The notes under the pieces: generated by a model
Seen by the model: the letters and a program-made list of their open reading frames with translations, nothing else
Databases searched by the model: none
Told to the model about the DNA's origin: nothing
Shown here: positions 17,112 to 28,540 of the stretch, piece after piece
Layout: every line of letters starts with the position of its first letter
Numbering within the stretch: the stretch's first letter is position 1
Program-made: the position numbers and the translations under genes
Assembly (NCBI RefSeq): GCF_000719115.1
Contig: NZ_JOEA01000037.1
Span: 1 to 60,890, forward strand
Length of the DNA stretch: 60,890 bases
Direction of reading: 5' to 3'
From: Lentzea albidocapillata
Lineage (GTDB): Bacteria; Actinomycetota; Actinomycetes; Mycobacteriales; Pseudonocardiaceae

Positions 17112-18521
17112 GATCACTCCTCGGTGGTTCCGATGTTCCCCCGGCAAGCATCGCGCACACACGAAGAGGTCGCGCCGACGGCGCCACGAACGCCACCTAG
17201 TGGCGCGACCCGGAACGTCGGCGAGGTAATCCACGCTCAGCAGGGCACCTCGCGGCGCCGCCCCCACGCCCCCGTACAACCAGTACGAGAACGTGGACGA
17301 CTGCGGGTTGCCCGTGGACGACTGCTGCGGCGGAGTCGACGGCTCCGTCTGCGGCGGGTTGGTCACCGTGGTGGTCGTCGGGGTCGTCGTGGTGGTCGAC
17401 GGCGTCGTAGTGGTCGTCGTCGTGCACGAAGACGGCGGCGGCGTGGTGGTCGTGGTCGACGACGTGGTGGACGAGGTGGTGCCTGTCGTCGTGGTCGGGC
17501 AGTTCGACGGAGGCGTCGTGGTCGTGGTCGTCGTAGTCGTGGTGGTGGTCGTCGTAGTCGTCGTCGGGTTGCCGGTGTTCCCGTTGCCGTTGTTCGGCGG
17601 GTTACCGGTGTTCGGGTTGCCCGGCTGCGGGTTCTGCACGTTGTTGCCGGTGTCCGGCAGCAGCGGCAGGGGGTCGACGTTCTCGCTGTACTGCTTGGCC
17701 CACTTGAGGACCGTCTCGACGTACGTCGTGGAGTGGTTGTAGCGGAAGACGGCGGCGGCGCGGTCTTGCTGCTTGCTCAAGTCGCCGCCGCCCGAGCAGA
17801 GGTAGCGGCCGGCGCCCAGAGCGGCGTCGTAGATGTTGTTCGGGTTGACGTTGCCGTCGTCGTTCAGGTCGCCGCCGAAGCTCGCCCACGTCGCGGGGAT
17901 GAACTGCATCGGGCCGACCGCGCGGTCCCAGGTGGTGTCGCCGTCGAGGCGACCGCCGTCGGTGTCGCGGATCGCGGCCATGCCGGGGGCACCGTTGAGG
18001 ACCGGGCCGAGGATCTTGGGGCTGGCGTCGCCGACGGCGTTCACGCGGCCGCTGTTGGCGTGGTTCGACTCGACCTTGCCGATGCCCGCGAGCAACGCCC
18101 AGTCGAGGTTGCAGCCGGGGACGAGCTCGGCCATCTTGTCCTCGGCGCGGAGGTAGGCCTCCACCATCACGCCGGGGATGTCGTGGACGCCGGGGGCGTC
18201 GTCGAGCAGTTCGCCGTCGTCGAGGTCGCCGTCGTCGATGGTGCCGTCCTCGAGGTCGGCGAGCAGCGCGGCACTCAGTTCCTCGGACAGCGGTAGGCGG
18301 CCGGCGGCGCCCAACTCGGACGGGTCGCGGTGCAGGGCGCCGAAGACGTCGGCGGGGCCTAAGGAGACAGCGATGTCATCGTGCTTGGCGAGGTTGACCC
18401 AGTCGACGAGCTTGGTGCCGACGATCATCGCTGGGGCGAGCATCGCAGCCAGCGCGGCGACGGCGAAGCCCTTTTGCCTAGGGCTCAACGCCGACGGACC
18501 ACGCAGTTTGGCCATTGCCAC
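17112..18521 (-). CDS. Lytic transglycosylase with Thr/Pro tail; frame runs into ppx
   Basis: Translation probably starts at GTG 18521 (GAGAGGTGAG 5 nt upstream). The N-terminus has one membrane helix (about 19-37), an Asp-rich stretch (91-109) and a murein transglycosylase domain with catalytic Glu in GIGKVESNH (E151), followed by DTDGGRLDGDTTWDRAVGPM and a Ca-binding-like DLNDDGNVNP loop. After residue 285 come Asn/Gly/Pro repeats and a Thr-rich tail (about 320-410). No stop codon occurs before ppx, so the given right-hand end is only the ppx boundary. A hairpin at 17168-17210 and frame-shifted stops nearby suggest that the original end lay between 17190 and 17250. A true 783-residue fusion is the alternative. 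Confidence 0.8.
17168..17210 (-). terminator. Hairpin inside the transglycosylase-ppx junction
   Basis: GGTCGCGCC (17168-17176) pairs perfectly with 17202-17210, with a 25-nt loop that has its own GGCG/CGCC pairing. It looks like a terminator for the transglycosylase gene, yet the reading frame crosses it. Confidence 0.55.
17290..17566 (-). repeat. Low-complexity Thr/Pro/Ser codon tract
   Basis: A run of ACG/ACC/ACT-type codons encodes uninterrupted Thr (about 18 in a row) and then Thr-Ser-Pro blocks separated by PPSNCP and PPPSSC. The tract is a mucin-like, wall-spanning or O-glycosylated linker and is prone to slippage. Confidence 0.85.
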
Positions 18522-18605
18522 GAATACTCACCTCTCGTGCGTCATCGCGGCTCGCCGTCCTGCAGTTACGGCGAACGCCCCCGGTCCCACCCTGCCCCAC
18601 TACGA

Positions 18606-18634
18606 AGCCTAGGTGTACCCAAGACGGAGTGAAG
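18606..18634 (-). promoter_or_regulatory. Candidate promoter of the transglycosylase gene
   Basis: On the minus strand CTTCAC (18634-18629) is separated by 17 nt from TAGGCT (18611-18606). The expected start gives a leader of about 78 nt containing a TCGCCGT/ACGGCGA hairpin (18552-18574). Confidence 0.4.
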
Positions 18635-18657
18635 CGTGCGTTCGGTTCCGTTGACTG

Positions 18658-19161
18658 TTAACTCGCCGAACATTCACCTGCGGGCCACAGCCCCTGCTCG
18701 CCCAGGATTGCCAGCGCCTCGTCGCCCATGGGGTTGACCCCAGGGCCCTTCGCGAGGGCGTGTGCGACGTGCACGTGCAGGCACTTGACCCTGACCGGCA
18801 TGCCGCCCGCGGTGACCTGGGTGCCCAGCGACTCGATGGCGTCGCGTTCCGCGAGGTACGACTCGTGCGCGCGCTGGTAGGCGGCCGCGAGTTCCGCGTC
18901 CGTGGCCAGGCGCTCCTGCTGCTCCTTCATCAGCCCGCCACCTTCGAGCGTGCTGACCAGGGAGTTCAGCTTGGGGCAGGTCAGGTAGTACAGCGTCGGG
19001 AACGGCGTCCCGTCGGGCAGCCGCGGCGCCGTCTGCACGACGTTCGGGTGCCCGCTGGGGCACCGCGAGGCGATCGCACGGGTCCCGCGCGGCGTGCGGC
19101 CGAGCTGCTGAGCGACCGTTTCCAGGTCAGCAGCACTTACTTGTGCGTCACCGATTCCCAC
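18658..19161 (-). CDS. DUF501 domain protein
   Basis: The protein has 167 residues from GTG 19161 (GAGGA 3-4 nt before it), overlapping the end of ftsB by 25 nt; no later in-frame start is suitable. SRCPSGHPNVVQTAPRLPDG followed by PFPTLYYLTCPKLN is the DUF501 hallmark, with conserved Cys and His residues that could bind metal. Mtb Rv1025 has the same position between ftsB and ppx. The function is not known; neighbours point to cell division or envelope growth. Confidence 0.88.
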   Translation of the reverse strand: MGIGDAQVSAADLETVAQQLGRTPRGTRAIASRCPSGHPNVVQTAPRLPDGTPFPTLYYLTCPKLNSLVSTLEGGGLMKEQQERLATDAELAAAYQRAHESYLAERDAIESLGTQVTAGGMPVRVKCLHVHVAHALAKGPGVNPMGDEALAILGEQGLWPAGECSAS

Positions 19162-19631
19162 AGTTCCTCGTACCAGGACCCTTCTGCCGCCTGCTTGCCC
19201 GACGGCCTCTCCGTCTCCGTGTTGCGACCTTCGTCACCCGGCAGTTGAACGATGTAGGGCGTCTCGCCGGGCCGCACCCAGTGCAGCCGCTTGCGCGCCT
19301 CGATCTCCACGTACGCCGGGTCCTGCAGTTCCGACTTGCGCTTCTCCAGCGCGGCGACCGTCTCGCGCAGCTTCTGCTGCTCGGCTCCCACGTCGCGCAG
19401 CTCGTCGCGCTGCGAGAGGTAGGTCCGCAACGGGACCGCGATGCTCAGCGCCAGTGCGCACAGCACCATCGCGAACATCGCGGCCCGCCGCGTACCGGTC
19501 ATTCCGAACGCGCCACCCGTGCCCTCACTGCGCCGCGACGGCGCCTTGGGACGGGGTGGCTTGCGCGCGCGTGCGGGCCTCGCCTCCCGCTCTTCGCGGG
19601 GGCGGCGGGGACGACGCGCGCGCTCGGCCAT
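19137..19631 (-). CDS. ftsB: Septum formation initiator (FtsB/DivIC family)
   Basis: The protein has 164 residues. A long basic, Pro-rich cytoplasmic N-terminus (1-45) is followed by a membrane helix (about 50-68), a coiled coil (about 72-102, LSQRDELRDVGAEQQKLRET) and the DivIC-type ARKRLHWVRPGETPYIV. FtsB/DivIC acts with FtsL and FtsQ at the divisome. It lies 13 bp downstream of eno and overlaps the DUF501 gene, as in Rv1023-Rv1025. Confidence 0.9.
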   Translation of the reverse strand: MAERARRPRRPREEREARPARARKPPRPKAPSRRSEGTGGAFGMTGTRRAAMFAMVLCALALSIAVPLRTYLSQRDELRDVGAEQQKLRETVAALEKRKSELQDPAYVEIEARKRLHWVRPGETPYIVQLPGDEGRNTETERPSGKQAAEGSWYEELWESVTHK

Positions 19632-19644
19632 GCCTTACAGCCTC

Positions 19645-22199
<2,555 letters not shown>

Positions 22200-22214
22200 A
22201 GAACGGATTCTGAC

Positions 22215-22916
22215 GTGCTTCATGTCGAACGTGGTGGAAACGGGCCGTTGCTGGTGCTGCTGCACGGGCTGGGCGCGACCGGCGAGGTGTGGCAGGACGT
22301 CCTGAAGGACTGGGAAGGCAGCTGGCTCGTGCCGGATCTGCCTGGTCACGGCCGTTCGAACCGGCTCGGCCGGTACTCGTTCGGCTCACTCGCGGCGGCG
22401 GTCGCCGACACCATCCCGCGCGAGCCCGTCACGGTCATCGGGCACTCGCTGGGCGGCGTGGTCGGGCTGGCGCTGGCGAGCGGGTGGTTCGGGGTCGAGG
22501 TGACCACGTGCGTCGGCGTCGGGATCAAGGTGCGGTGGACCGACGAGGAACTGCAGAAGGCGGCCGCGCTCGCCGCCAAGCCCGGGAAGGTCTTCGCCAC
22601 CGAAGAAGAAGCCGCCGAGCGGGCGTCGAAGATGGCGGGTGTGCGACTGAGGAACGGCGTGTCCGAAGTGGACGGTGGATGGACGCCGTCACTGGACATG
22701 AGGGCCTTCGGCGTGGGCAGGCCGGACATGGCCGGGCTGATCATGGCCGCGCAGGCCCACGTCGTGCTGGCGGCGGGCGAGAACGACCCGATGAGCCCCC
22801 AGGAACACCTGCGGGAGCTGGTGCCCGAGCCGGTGATGTTCCCCGGCGCGGGCCACAACGTGCACGTCGAGTCGCCCTCGTCCCTGCGCACCGTGCTGGC
22901 TCAGCTCGCCACGTAG
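22215..22916 (+). CDS. Alpha/beta hydrolase
   Basis: The protein has 233 residues from GTG 22215. HGLGATGEVW (17-26) is the oxyanion loop, GHSLGG (76-81) holds the nucleophile Ser78, AGENDPMSPQ the acid and PGAGHNVH the catalytic His. The substrate is unknown; as a divergent partner of a P450 it may act on the same small molecule. It lacks a Shine-Dalgarno site, consistent with a leaderless mRNA. The 3' end overlaps the convergent SDR gene by 16 nt. Confidence 0.88.
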   Translation: MLHVERGGNGPLLVLLHGLGATGEVWQDVLKDWEGSWLVPDLPGHGRSNRLGRYSFGSLAAAVADTIPREPVTVIGHSLGGVVGLALASGWFGVEVTTCVGVGIKVRWTDEELQKAAALAAKPGKVFATEEEAAERASKMAGVRLRNGVSEVDGGWTPSLDMRAFGVGRPDMAGLIMAAQAHVVLAAGENDPMSPQEHLRELVPEPVMFPGAGHNVHVESPSSLRTVLAQLAT

Positions 22917-23641
22917 CCACCGTCGGCCGTGATCACCGAGCCTGTGATGAAGCTGGCCTTCTCGGAAGCCAGGAACAGCACGGCTTCCGCGATCTCGTCG
23001 GGCTGACCGACGCGCTGGAGGGGAAGGTCCTTCGCGATCGCGTCGAACACCTCGCCGGCTTCCGCCAGGGCCTTGTCGGTGGCGATCGGGCCGGGCGCCA
23101 CGGAGTTCACGCGGACGCCGGCGGGACCGAACTCGACGGCCCACGAGCGGGTCAGCGCGTCCATCGCGGCCTTGGAGGCGTTGTAGACGGAACCGACCGG
23201 CGTGCCGACCACGGCCGCGATCGACGAGACGTTGACGATCGAGCCCTTGCCCTTGGCGACCATCGCCGGGGCGAGGGCGGCGGTGAGGAAGTAGGTGCCG
23301 CGGACGTTGACGTCGAACACCTGCTGGTAGACGTCGACGGACTGCTCGGCCGTCGGCGAGAACGGGAAGATGCCGGCGTTGTTCACGAGCACGTCGACCT
23401 CGCCGACCTCCTCGGCGAGCTTGCGGACGTCGTCGACGCCGGCGACGTCCGAGATGATGAAGTGACCGGTGCCGCCGGCCTGCTCGATCAGCGCGACGGT
23501 CTCCTTGCCGAGCTCCGCGCGGCGACCGGTGAGGTAGACGGTGGCCCCCGCCTCCGCGAGCTTGACCGCGATGGAGCGGCCGATGCCGGAGGTGGCGCCG
23601 GTGACGAGGGCCTTCTTGCCTGCGAGTTCCTTGGTTGACAT
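22901..23641 (-). CDS. SDR family oxidoreductase
   Basis: This 246-residue classical short-chain dehydrogenase has the TGATSGIG cofactor motif (14-21), NNAG (87-90), and the catalytic Ser140, Tyr153 and Lys157 in NVSSIAAVVG...YNASK. It resembles FabG and glucose dehydrogenase-like enzymes; substrate is open. It is convergent with the hydrolase and lies just downstream of the SARP regulator gene on the same strand, with a 50-bp gap. Confidence 0.92.
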   Translation of the reverse strand: MSTKELAGKKALVTGATSGIGRSIAVKLAEAGATVYLTGRRAELGKETVALIEQAGGTGHFIISDVAGVDDVRKLAEEVGEVDVLVNNAGIFPFSPTAEQSVDVYQQVFDVNVRGTYFLTAALAPAMVAKGKGSIVNVSSIAAVVGTPVGSVYNASKAAMDALTRSWAVEFGPAGVRVNSVAPGPIATDKALAEAGEVFDAIAKDLPLQRVGQPDEIAEAVLFLASEKASFITGSVITADGGYVAS

Positions 23642-23691
23642 GTCTTCGAACTTGCCGACGCCGGATCGTCAAGCCATAAATTCCTGATGAA

Positions 23692-25230
23692 TCAGCTGGT
23701 CAGCACGGGTGCACGCCACCCGAAGTACATCCGCACGAAATGCGGCAGCCGGTACCGGCCGAGCACCAGCGGTTCGATCAGGTGCACGTCGGCGAGCGCC
23801 TCCAGCGCGTACTCGATCGAGCCGGGGTCGGCGCCGGACATCTCCGCCGCCTCGCACACGTCGATCACGTCCGCGTCGCGGCGCGCGAAGCACTGCAGCA
23901 GGTGGCGTCCCTGCTCGGTGAGCTGCTGCTCCGCCTTGATCATCGGCGCCAGCACGGCCATGCAGTCGGACGGAATGGCGTCGCCGAGCTGCGTCTCGCG
24001 TTTCATCTGGGCCAGCAGCATCGCCACGGTCCAGTTCGCGCGACCGGTGAGCTTGCCGCCGAGCACACGGATGGGGTTCGGCAGGTACGAGATGCGCGCC
24101 AGCACCTCGTCCGTGACATCGACCTCGGCATCGGCCCTGGCGGGGTCGAGGACCTTGCGGAAGAACTCGTTCGCCTCCGCCTCGGTCAGACCGGCGACCT
24201 TCAGCCAGGTCACGCTGGGCAGCTCGTTCCACCTGCGCACGCTCGTGAGGATCATGGCCGAGCCGGGCGTGTGGAGCTCCGCGATCTGGGCGGGGTCGTG
24301 GACGTCGTCGACGACGACCAGGAACCGCTTGCCGCGCGCCTTTTCCCGCCACAACGCGGCTTTGTCGCCGTGGGGGTTCTCGACCCCGACCGCGCGCAGC
24401 AACTCGTTGGCGATGTCCTTGCCCCGGACGAAGATCTGCCCGTCGGGGTAGCCGTGCTTGGCGAGATGCGCGACATGAGTGGCCAGCGCCGTCTTGCCGC
24501 TGCCATGCATGCCGGTGATGCCGACGGTGCGCGGGAGGGTCCGCAGTGCCAGCGCGATCTCGGCCGTGCGGCCGGTGAAGTCGGGCAGGCCGGGCGGCAG
24601 TTGCTCGGGCCGGCGCGCCAGGTTCAGCTCGCCCCGGAGGATCTGCGCGTGCACCTCGCGCAGCTCAGGCCCCGGTTCGAGGCCGAGTTGCTCGTTCAGG
24701 AGAGCGCGCGCCTGATGGAACTGCTCCAACGCATCGGCCTGCCTGCCGTCGCGGTAGAGGGCCTGCATGAGAAGAGCGCGCGTCCGTTCCCTGAGCGGGA
24801 AGGCGGCGACGTGCTTCTGCAGTTCGAGGACGTCCATCTCGCGTTCGAGCAGGGCTTCGCGGCACTGCAACCGCTCGTTGCCGATCCTGACCCGCTGGGC
24901 CTCGAAGTAGGTGCTGCTCAGACCTTCGAGCGGCTCGTCGCGGCAGTCGTCGAAGATCTCGGCCCGGAGCGTGTAGCCGCCGTCCTTGGACTTCAGGTCG
25001 AGCTCGGGCACGGCCTTGCGGATCTTGTACATGTACGTCCGCAACGCCATCACCGCGCTCGGCGTCGGGTCGTCCCAGACCATGCCGATCAGCTGGTCGT
25101 TGCTCAGCCGGATGCCGTTGTTCAGCAGCAACGCCGCCAGCACCGCCCGCTGTTGCCGCGGGCCCAGATCGATCTCCTCGTCGTCGCGCCAGGCTCGTAC
25201 CGGACCCATCAGTGAGAAGCGCAGGCTCAT
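23692..25230 (-). CDS. SARP-type regulator with NB-ARC domain; shortened BTAD
   Basis: The protein has 512 residues from ATG 25230. An OmpR-like winged helix (about 5-92, IRLSNDQLIGMVWDDPTPSA) is followed by a bacterial transcriptional activation domain (about 100-200, ending LGLEPGPELREVHAQIL) and an NTPase domain with P-loop GMHGSGKTA (240-248) and Walker B-like FLVVVDDV. The first part of the BTAD is missing: GYTLRAEIFDD runs directly into CRDEPLEGL, where relatives have about 30 more residues. The TPR C-terminus of AfsR is also absent. SARP/AfsR proteins activate secondary-metabolism genes. The target here may be the nearby P450-hydrolase-SDR group. Confidence 0.88.
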   Translation of the reverse strand: MSLRFSLMGPVRAWRDDEEIDLGPRQQRAVLAALLLNNGIRLSNDQLIGMVWDDPTPSAVMALRTYMYKIRKAVPELDLKSKDGGYTLRAEIFDDCRDEPLEGLSSTYFEAQRVRIGNERLQCREALLEREMDVLELQKHVAAFPLRERTRALLMQALYRDGRQADALEQFHQARALLNEQLGLEPGPELREVHAQILRGELNLARRPEQLPPGLPDFTGRTAEIALALRTLPRTVGITGMHGSGKTALATHVAHLAKHGYPDGQIFVRGKDIANELLRAVGVENPHGDKAALWREKARGKRFLVVVDDVHDPAQIAELHTPGSAMILTSVRRWNELPSVTWLKVAGLTEAEANEFFRKVLDPARADAEVDVTDEVLARISYLPNPIRVLGGKLTGRANWTVAMLLAQMKRETQLGDAIPSDCMAVLAPMIKAEQQLTEQGRHLLQCFARRDADVIDVCEAAEMSGADPGSIEYALEALADVHLIEPLVLGRYRLPHFVRMYFGWRAPVLTS

Positions 25231-25280
25231 GCAACGTGACAACGCCCGTAGGCATTCCCGGCATGCCCAGCTGAAATGAG

Positions 25281-25307
25281 TATTATGAACGTGGGCTCTG
25301 AGCCTAC
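25281..25307 (+). promoter_or_regulatory. Candidate -10 and operator of the AbiEi-like gene
   Basis: TATTAT (25281-25286) is a likely -10. Immediately downstream GTGGGCTC-t-GAGCCTAC (25291-25307) is a near-perfect palindrome, followed by the Shine-Dalgarno GGAGG. A repressor bound there would block the gene; AbiEi antitoxins are known to autorepress through inverted repeats. Confidence 0.4.
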
Positions 25308-25316
25308 GGAGGTTGT

Positions 25317-25964
25317 ATGAACGACCGCGTCACCATCTCGACCAAGCTCGCCAGACGAGAGAACAAGGTGCTGCGTCCGAGAGACGCGGGAGACGTGTAC
25401 GCCCACCCCCGCAGCGAGTTCGAGCGGCTGCTCGAACAAGCGGTGCTCAGCCACATCTGCACCGGCTACTACGCGCTGGCCCCGATGGAACGGCTGGGTG
25501 ATCCACGATGGCGCCCGGATCTCGCGGCGGTCGCACTCGGCATTGCCCAGGCGGACTACGGCAGGGATGCCGTGGCACTGATGAGCATCACTGCTGCGGG
25601 TCGTCACGGTGCCCTGCCGCGCGCCATCGCCACGGCCGTCGTGGCCGTGCCCAAACAACGGCCCGTCTTGCACACCAACGTCGGCGACGTGGTTTTCGTG
25701 AAGCGCGACGTGGGCCGCCTCGACCTCGAACGCGTGGAAACCGAACTCACGGCGGGGTGGATGACCACGCCGGAGCAGACGGCCCTCGACATCGCGGCCC
25801 GGCCCAAACTCGGTGGCATCGAAGAAGCCGATGCCGCGTCGATCCTGCGGGCACTCAGCCGCAAGATCGACTGGGCGGTCACCGAGGAGCTTGCGCGTGA
25901 TCAGCACAGGCCAGCAGCGCTGGCGCGAGTGCGGGAGGCGTATGCGACGGCACTCGGCTGGTAG
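25317..25964 (+). CDS. AbiEi-type antitoxin-like protein, without partner
   Basis: The protein has 215 residues from ATG 25317 (GGAGG 5 nt upstream). After a short N-terminal region, GYYALAPMERLGDPRW, ALMSITAAGRHGALPRA, AVVAVPKQRPVL and TTPEQTALDIAARPKLGG match the AbiEi family of type IV antitoxins as found in actinomycetes. The full wing-helix N-terminus seems reduced. No AbiEii nucleotidyltransferase gene is adjacent; the next gene is a convergent Lrp regulator. It may therefore work as a solitary regulator. Confidence 0.7.
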   Translation: MNDRVTISTKLARRENKVLRPRDAGDVYAHPRSEFERLLEQAVLSHICTGYYALAPMERLGDPRWRPDLAAVALGIAQADYGRDAVALMSITAAGRHGALPRAIATAVVAVPKQRPVLHTNVGDVVFVKRDVGRLDLERVETELTAGWMTTPEQTALDIAARPKLGGIEEADAASILRALSRKIDWAVTEELARDQHRPAALARVREAYATALGW

Positions 25965-25970
25965 CCCGTC

Positions 25971-26420
25971 TCACGGACCGGTCGGCAACGGGCGCGGCCC
26001 GATCACCTGCTTCATCACGATCGTCGAGGTCAGCCCGCGCACTCCGGGCAGCTTCGCCAGCGTCTCCTCGTACAGCCGCTGGTAGGACGCCAGATCCGCG
26101 GTGACCACGCGCAGCAGGTAGTCGGGGCTGCCGAACAACCGTTGCGCCTCCACGACGTTCGGCACGTCGACCAGGGCGCGGTCGAAGTCGGCCATGGTGT
26201 CCAGGCGCACCTTGGCGAGGACGAGGGCCTCGAACCCGAACCCGAGCGCCGCCGCGTCCACCACCGCCCGGTATCCGTGGATGACGCCGTCGCGCTCCAG
26301 CTCGCGCAGGCGGCGCTGGCAGCGCGAGATGCTGAGCTGCACGCGCTGGGCCAGGTCGGTGACGGTGATCCGTCCGTCGCGCTGCAGTTCAGCAAGAATC
26401 TTGCGGTCCACGGCGTCCAT
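25971..26420 (-). CDS. Lrp/AsnC family transcriptional regulator
   Basis: The protein has 149 residues from ATG 26420. The N-terminal helix-turn-helix (MDAVDRKILAELQRDGRITV followed by DLAQRVQLSISRCQRRLREL) and the C-terminal RAM domain with GSPDYLLRVVTADLASYQRL are complete. These regulators sense amino acids. It is divergent from the MalY-like gene with a 50-bp gap, so it probably controls the lyase and the exporter. Confidence 0.92.
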   Translation of the reverse strand: MDAVDRKILAELQRDGRITVTDLAQRVQLSISRCQRRLRELERDGVIHGYRAVVDAAALGFGFEALVLAKVRLDTMADFDRALVDVPNVVEAQRLFGSPDYLLRVVTADLASYQRLYEETLAKLPGVRGLTSTIVMKQVIGPRPLPTGP

Positions 26421-26470
26421 GAGCAAAGAACGCAAACACCTTGCTCGTGAGTTCCCCTAGCTTTTGCCCC

Positions 26471-27625
26471 ATGAGCAGCGCGAATCCGTTACGTCAGCTG
26501 ACCCTGGACCAACTGAGGCGCCGCACCAGCATGAAATGGCGGCACTACCCCGAGGACGTGCTGCCCGTGTGGGTGGCCGAGATGGACGTCCTGCTCGCCG
26601 AACCCGTCGCCGAGGCGATCACCGACGCCGTGCGGCGAGGCGACACCGGCTATCCCAGCGGGACCGCCTACGCCGAGGCGCTGGCCGGGTTCGCGAAGCG
26701 GCGTTGGGGCTGGGAGCCCGCCGTCGAACGCACGGCGATCGTGCCGGACGTGATGCTCGGCGTGGTCGAGATGTTCCGGCTGGTCTCGCACCGGGACGCG
26801 CCCGTCGTCGTCAACTGCCCGATCTACCCGCCCTTCTACCAGTTCGTCGAGTCGCTGGGACGCCAGGCGGTCGAGGCCCCGCTGGGCGCGGACGCGCGGA
26901 TCGACTTCGTCGCGCTGGAGGCGGCGTTCGTGCGGGCCGGCCGGGGTGCGGTGTACCTGCTGTGCAACCCGCAGAACCCGACCGGCACCGTGCACACCGC
27001 CGCCGAACTGCAGGAAGTCGCGCGGCTGGCCCGCGCACACGGCATCCGCGTGGTGGCGGACGAGATCCACGCACCCCTCACGACCGTGGGCTTCGTGCCG
27101 TACCTCAGCGTCGCGGACGACGGGCTGTCGTTGATGTCCGCCTCGAAGGCGTGGAACCTCGCCGGGCTCAAGGCCGCGCTCGCCATCGCCGGGCCCGACT
27201 CCGCCGACGACCTGAAGAGGCTGCCCGAGGAGGTGAGCCACGGACCGAGTCACGTCGGGATCCTCGCCCACACCGCGGCCTACGAGAAGGGCGCCGACTG
27301 GCTGGACACCCTGCTGGCAGGCATACAGGAGAACCGGGAACTGCTCACCGGCCTGCTCGCCGAACACCTCCCCGCCGTCCGCTACTCCCCCGGCCAGGGC
27401 ACGTACCTCGCCTGGCTGGACTGCCGCGAGCTCGGCGACGACCCGGCCAGGACGTTCCTCAAGCGCGGCAAGGTCGCGCTGAACTCCGGGATCCCGTTCG
27501 GCACGGGCGGTGCCGGCTTCGTCCGGATGAACCTCGCGACCTCGCCGGAGATCATCACCGAGGCGGTTCGCCGGATGGCCGAAGCGTGGCACGAAAAGCT
27601 CGCTCCGAACCCATCTGGCTGGTAG
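26471..27625 (+). CDS. MalY/PatB family aminotransferase (cystathionine beta-lyase type)
   Basis: This 384-residue PLP enzyme of fold type I starts at ATG 26471. [14 protein letters not shown] is characteristic of MalY/PatB C-S lyases. NPQNPTG (167-173), D197 in [10 protein letters not shown], and the PLP lysine K226 in [12 protein letters not shown] are present. The likely reaction is beta-elimination from cystathionine or cysteine conjugates. It overlaps the exporter gene by one base and is divergent from an Lrp regulator, a set typical of amino acid or thiol homeostasis. Confidence 0.9.
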   Translation: MSSANPLRQLTLDQLRRRTSMKWRHYPEDVLPVWVAEMDVLLAEPVAEAITDAVRRGDTGYPSGTAYAEALAGFAKRRWGWEPAVERTAIVPDVMLGVVEMFRLVSHRDAPVVVNCPIYPPFYQFVESLGRQAVEAPLGADARIDFVALEAAFVRAGRGAVYLLCNPQNPTGTVHTAAELQEVARLARAHGIRVVADEIHAPLTTVGFVPYLSVADDGLSLMSASKAWNLAGLKAALAIAGPDSADDLKRLPEEVSHGPSHVGILAHTAAYEKGADWLDTLLAGIQENRELLTGLLAEHLPAVRYSPGQGTYLAWLDCRELGDDPARTFLKRGKVALNSGIPFGTGGAGFVRMNLATSPEIITEAVRRMAEAWHEKLAPNPSGW

Positions 27626-28530
27626 TGCTGGAGCCCGTGCGGATCAAACCCGGCTTCGCGGCGGTGACGGTGCTGGTCTGGGCGTCCGGCTACCCGGTCG
27701 GCGCCCTCGCCGTGGCCGTGGCGCCGCCGTTCCTGATGACCACCATCCGATTCGCCATCGCCGCCGCGCTGATGGCGGTCGTGGCCCTGGTGACCAGCGC
27801 GAGCTGGCCGCGCGGACGGCAGCTCGTGCACACCTGCGTCGCCGGGTTGCTGGTGCAGGCATGCCAGTTCTCCGGCGTGTACCTCGGGTTGCGGATGGGC
27901 GTGCCGGCGTCCGTGACCGCGTTGGTCATCTCGTGCACGCCGGTGCTCACGGCGGTGGTGGCCGCCTGGGTGTTCCGTGTCCGAATTGGACTCAGGCAGG
28001 TGGCCGGCCTGCTGCTCGGCGTCGCGGCGGTGCTGGCGGCGTTGTGGGACCGGCTCGGGTCGTTCGGGACCGGCGCGGTGTTCACCTTGCTCGGCATGCT
28101 CGGGTTCGTCGCGGGCGGCGTGTACCAGCAGAGGTTCTGCCGCGACACGGACTTCCGCACCGGCAATGCCGTTCAGCACGCCGTGTCGGTGCCGGTGGTG
28201 GGGTTGCTGGCGCTGACCGAGAGCGCCGGCGTGACCGACTGGCGGCAACTCTGGCTGACGCTGGTGTTCCTCGTGCTCGTCAACTCGATGGGCGGGGCGT
28301 CGCTGTTCCTCGTCGGCGTCCGCACGGGCGGTGCGGCGGCGATGACCACGCTGTCCTCTGTGGTCCCGTCCGTCACGGCGTTGATCGCGTGGCCACTGCT
28401 CGGGCAGGTGCCGACGGGCGGGGTCGTGGCCGGTCTGGTGCTCGGGTTCGGCGCGTGCTGGCTCGGCACGGCCACTCAATCGAGTTCTGTCGCCCGGACG
28501 GCAGTCGAAGAACCGGCAGGCGGTAGGTAG
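27625..28530 (+). CDS. EamA family (DMT) exporter
   Basis: The protein has about 301 residues from GTG 27625 (TAGTG overlap) or 297 from GTG 27637. Ten hydrophobic segments in two EamA halves are visible, starting FAAVTVLVWASGYPVGALAV and later LGMLGFVAGGVYQQRF and LSSVVPSVTALIAWPLLGQV. Members export amino acids and metabolites. The overlap with the MalY-like gene suggests that it exports the substrate or product of that enzyme. Confidence 0.88.
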   Translation: MLEPVRIKPGFAAVTVLVWASGYPVGALAVAVAPPFLMTTIRFAIAAALMAVVALVTSASWPRGRQLVHTCVAGLLVQACQFSGVYLGLRMGVPASVTALVISCTPVLTAVVAAWVFRVRIGLRQVAGLLLGVAAVLAALWDRLGSFGTGAVFTLLGMLGFVAGGVYQQRFCRDTDFRTGNAVQHAVSVPVVGLLALTESAGVTDWRQLWLTLVFLVLVNSMGGASLFLVGVRTGGAAAMTTLSSVVPSVTALIAWPLLGQVPTGGVVAGLVLGFGACWLGTATQSSSVARTAVEEPAGGR

Positions 28531-28540
28531 CGTTGATCGA

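Noticed and set aside
26464..27624. Open frame overlapping the MalY-like gene and joined to the exporter
   Set aside because: The first 390 codons are an out-of-frame reading of the lyase gene; only the part from 27625 is a transporter.
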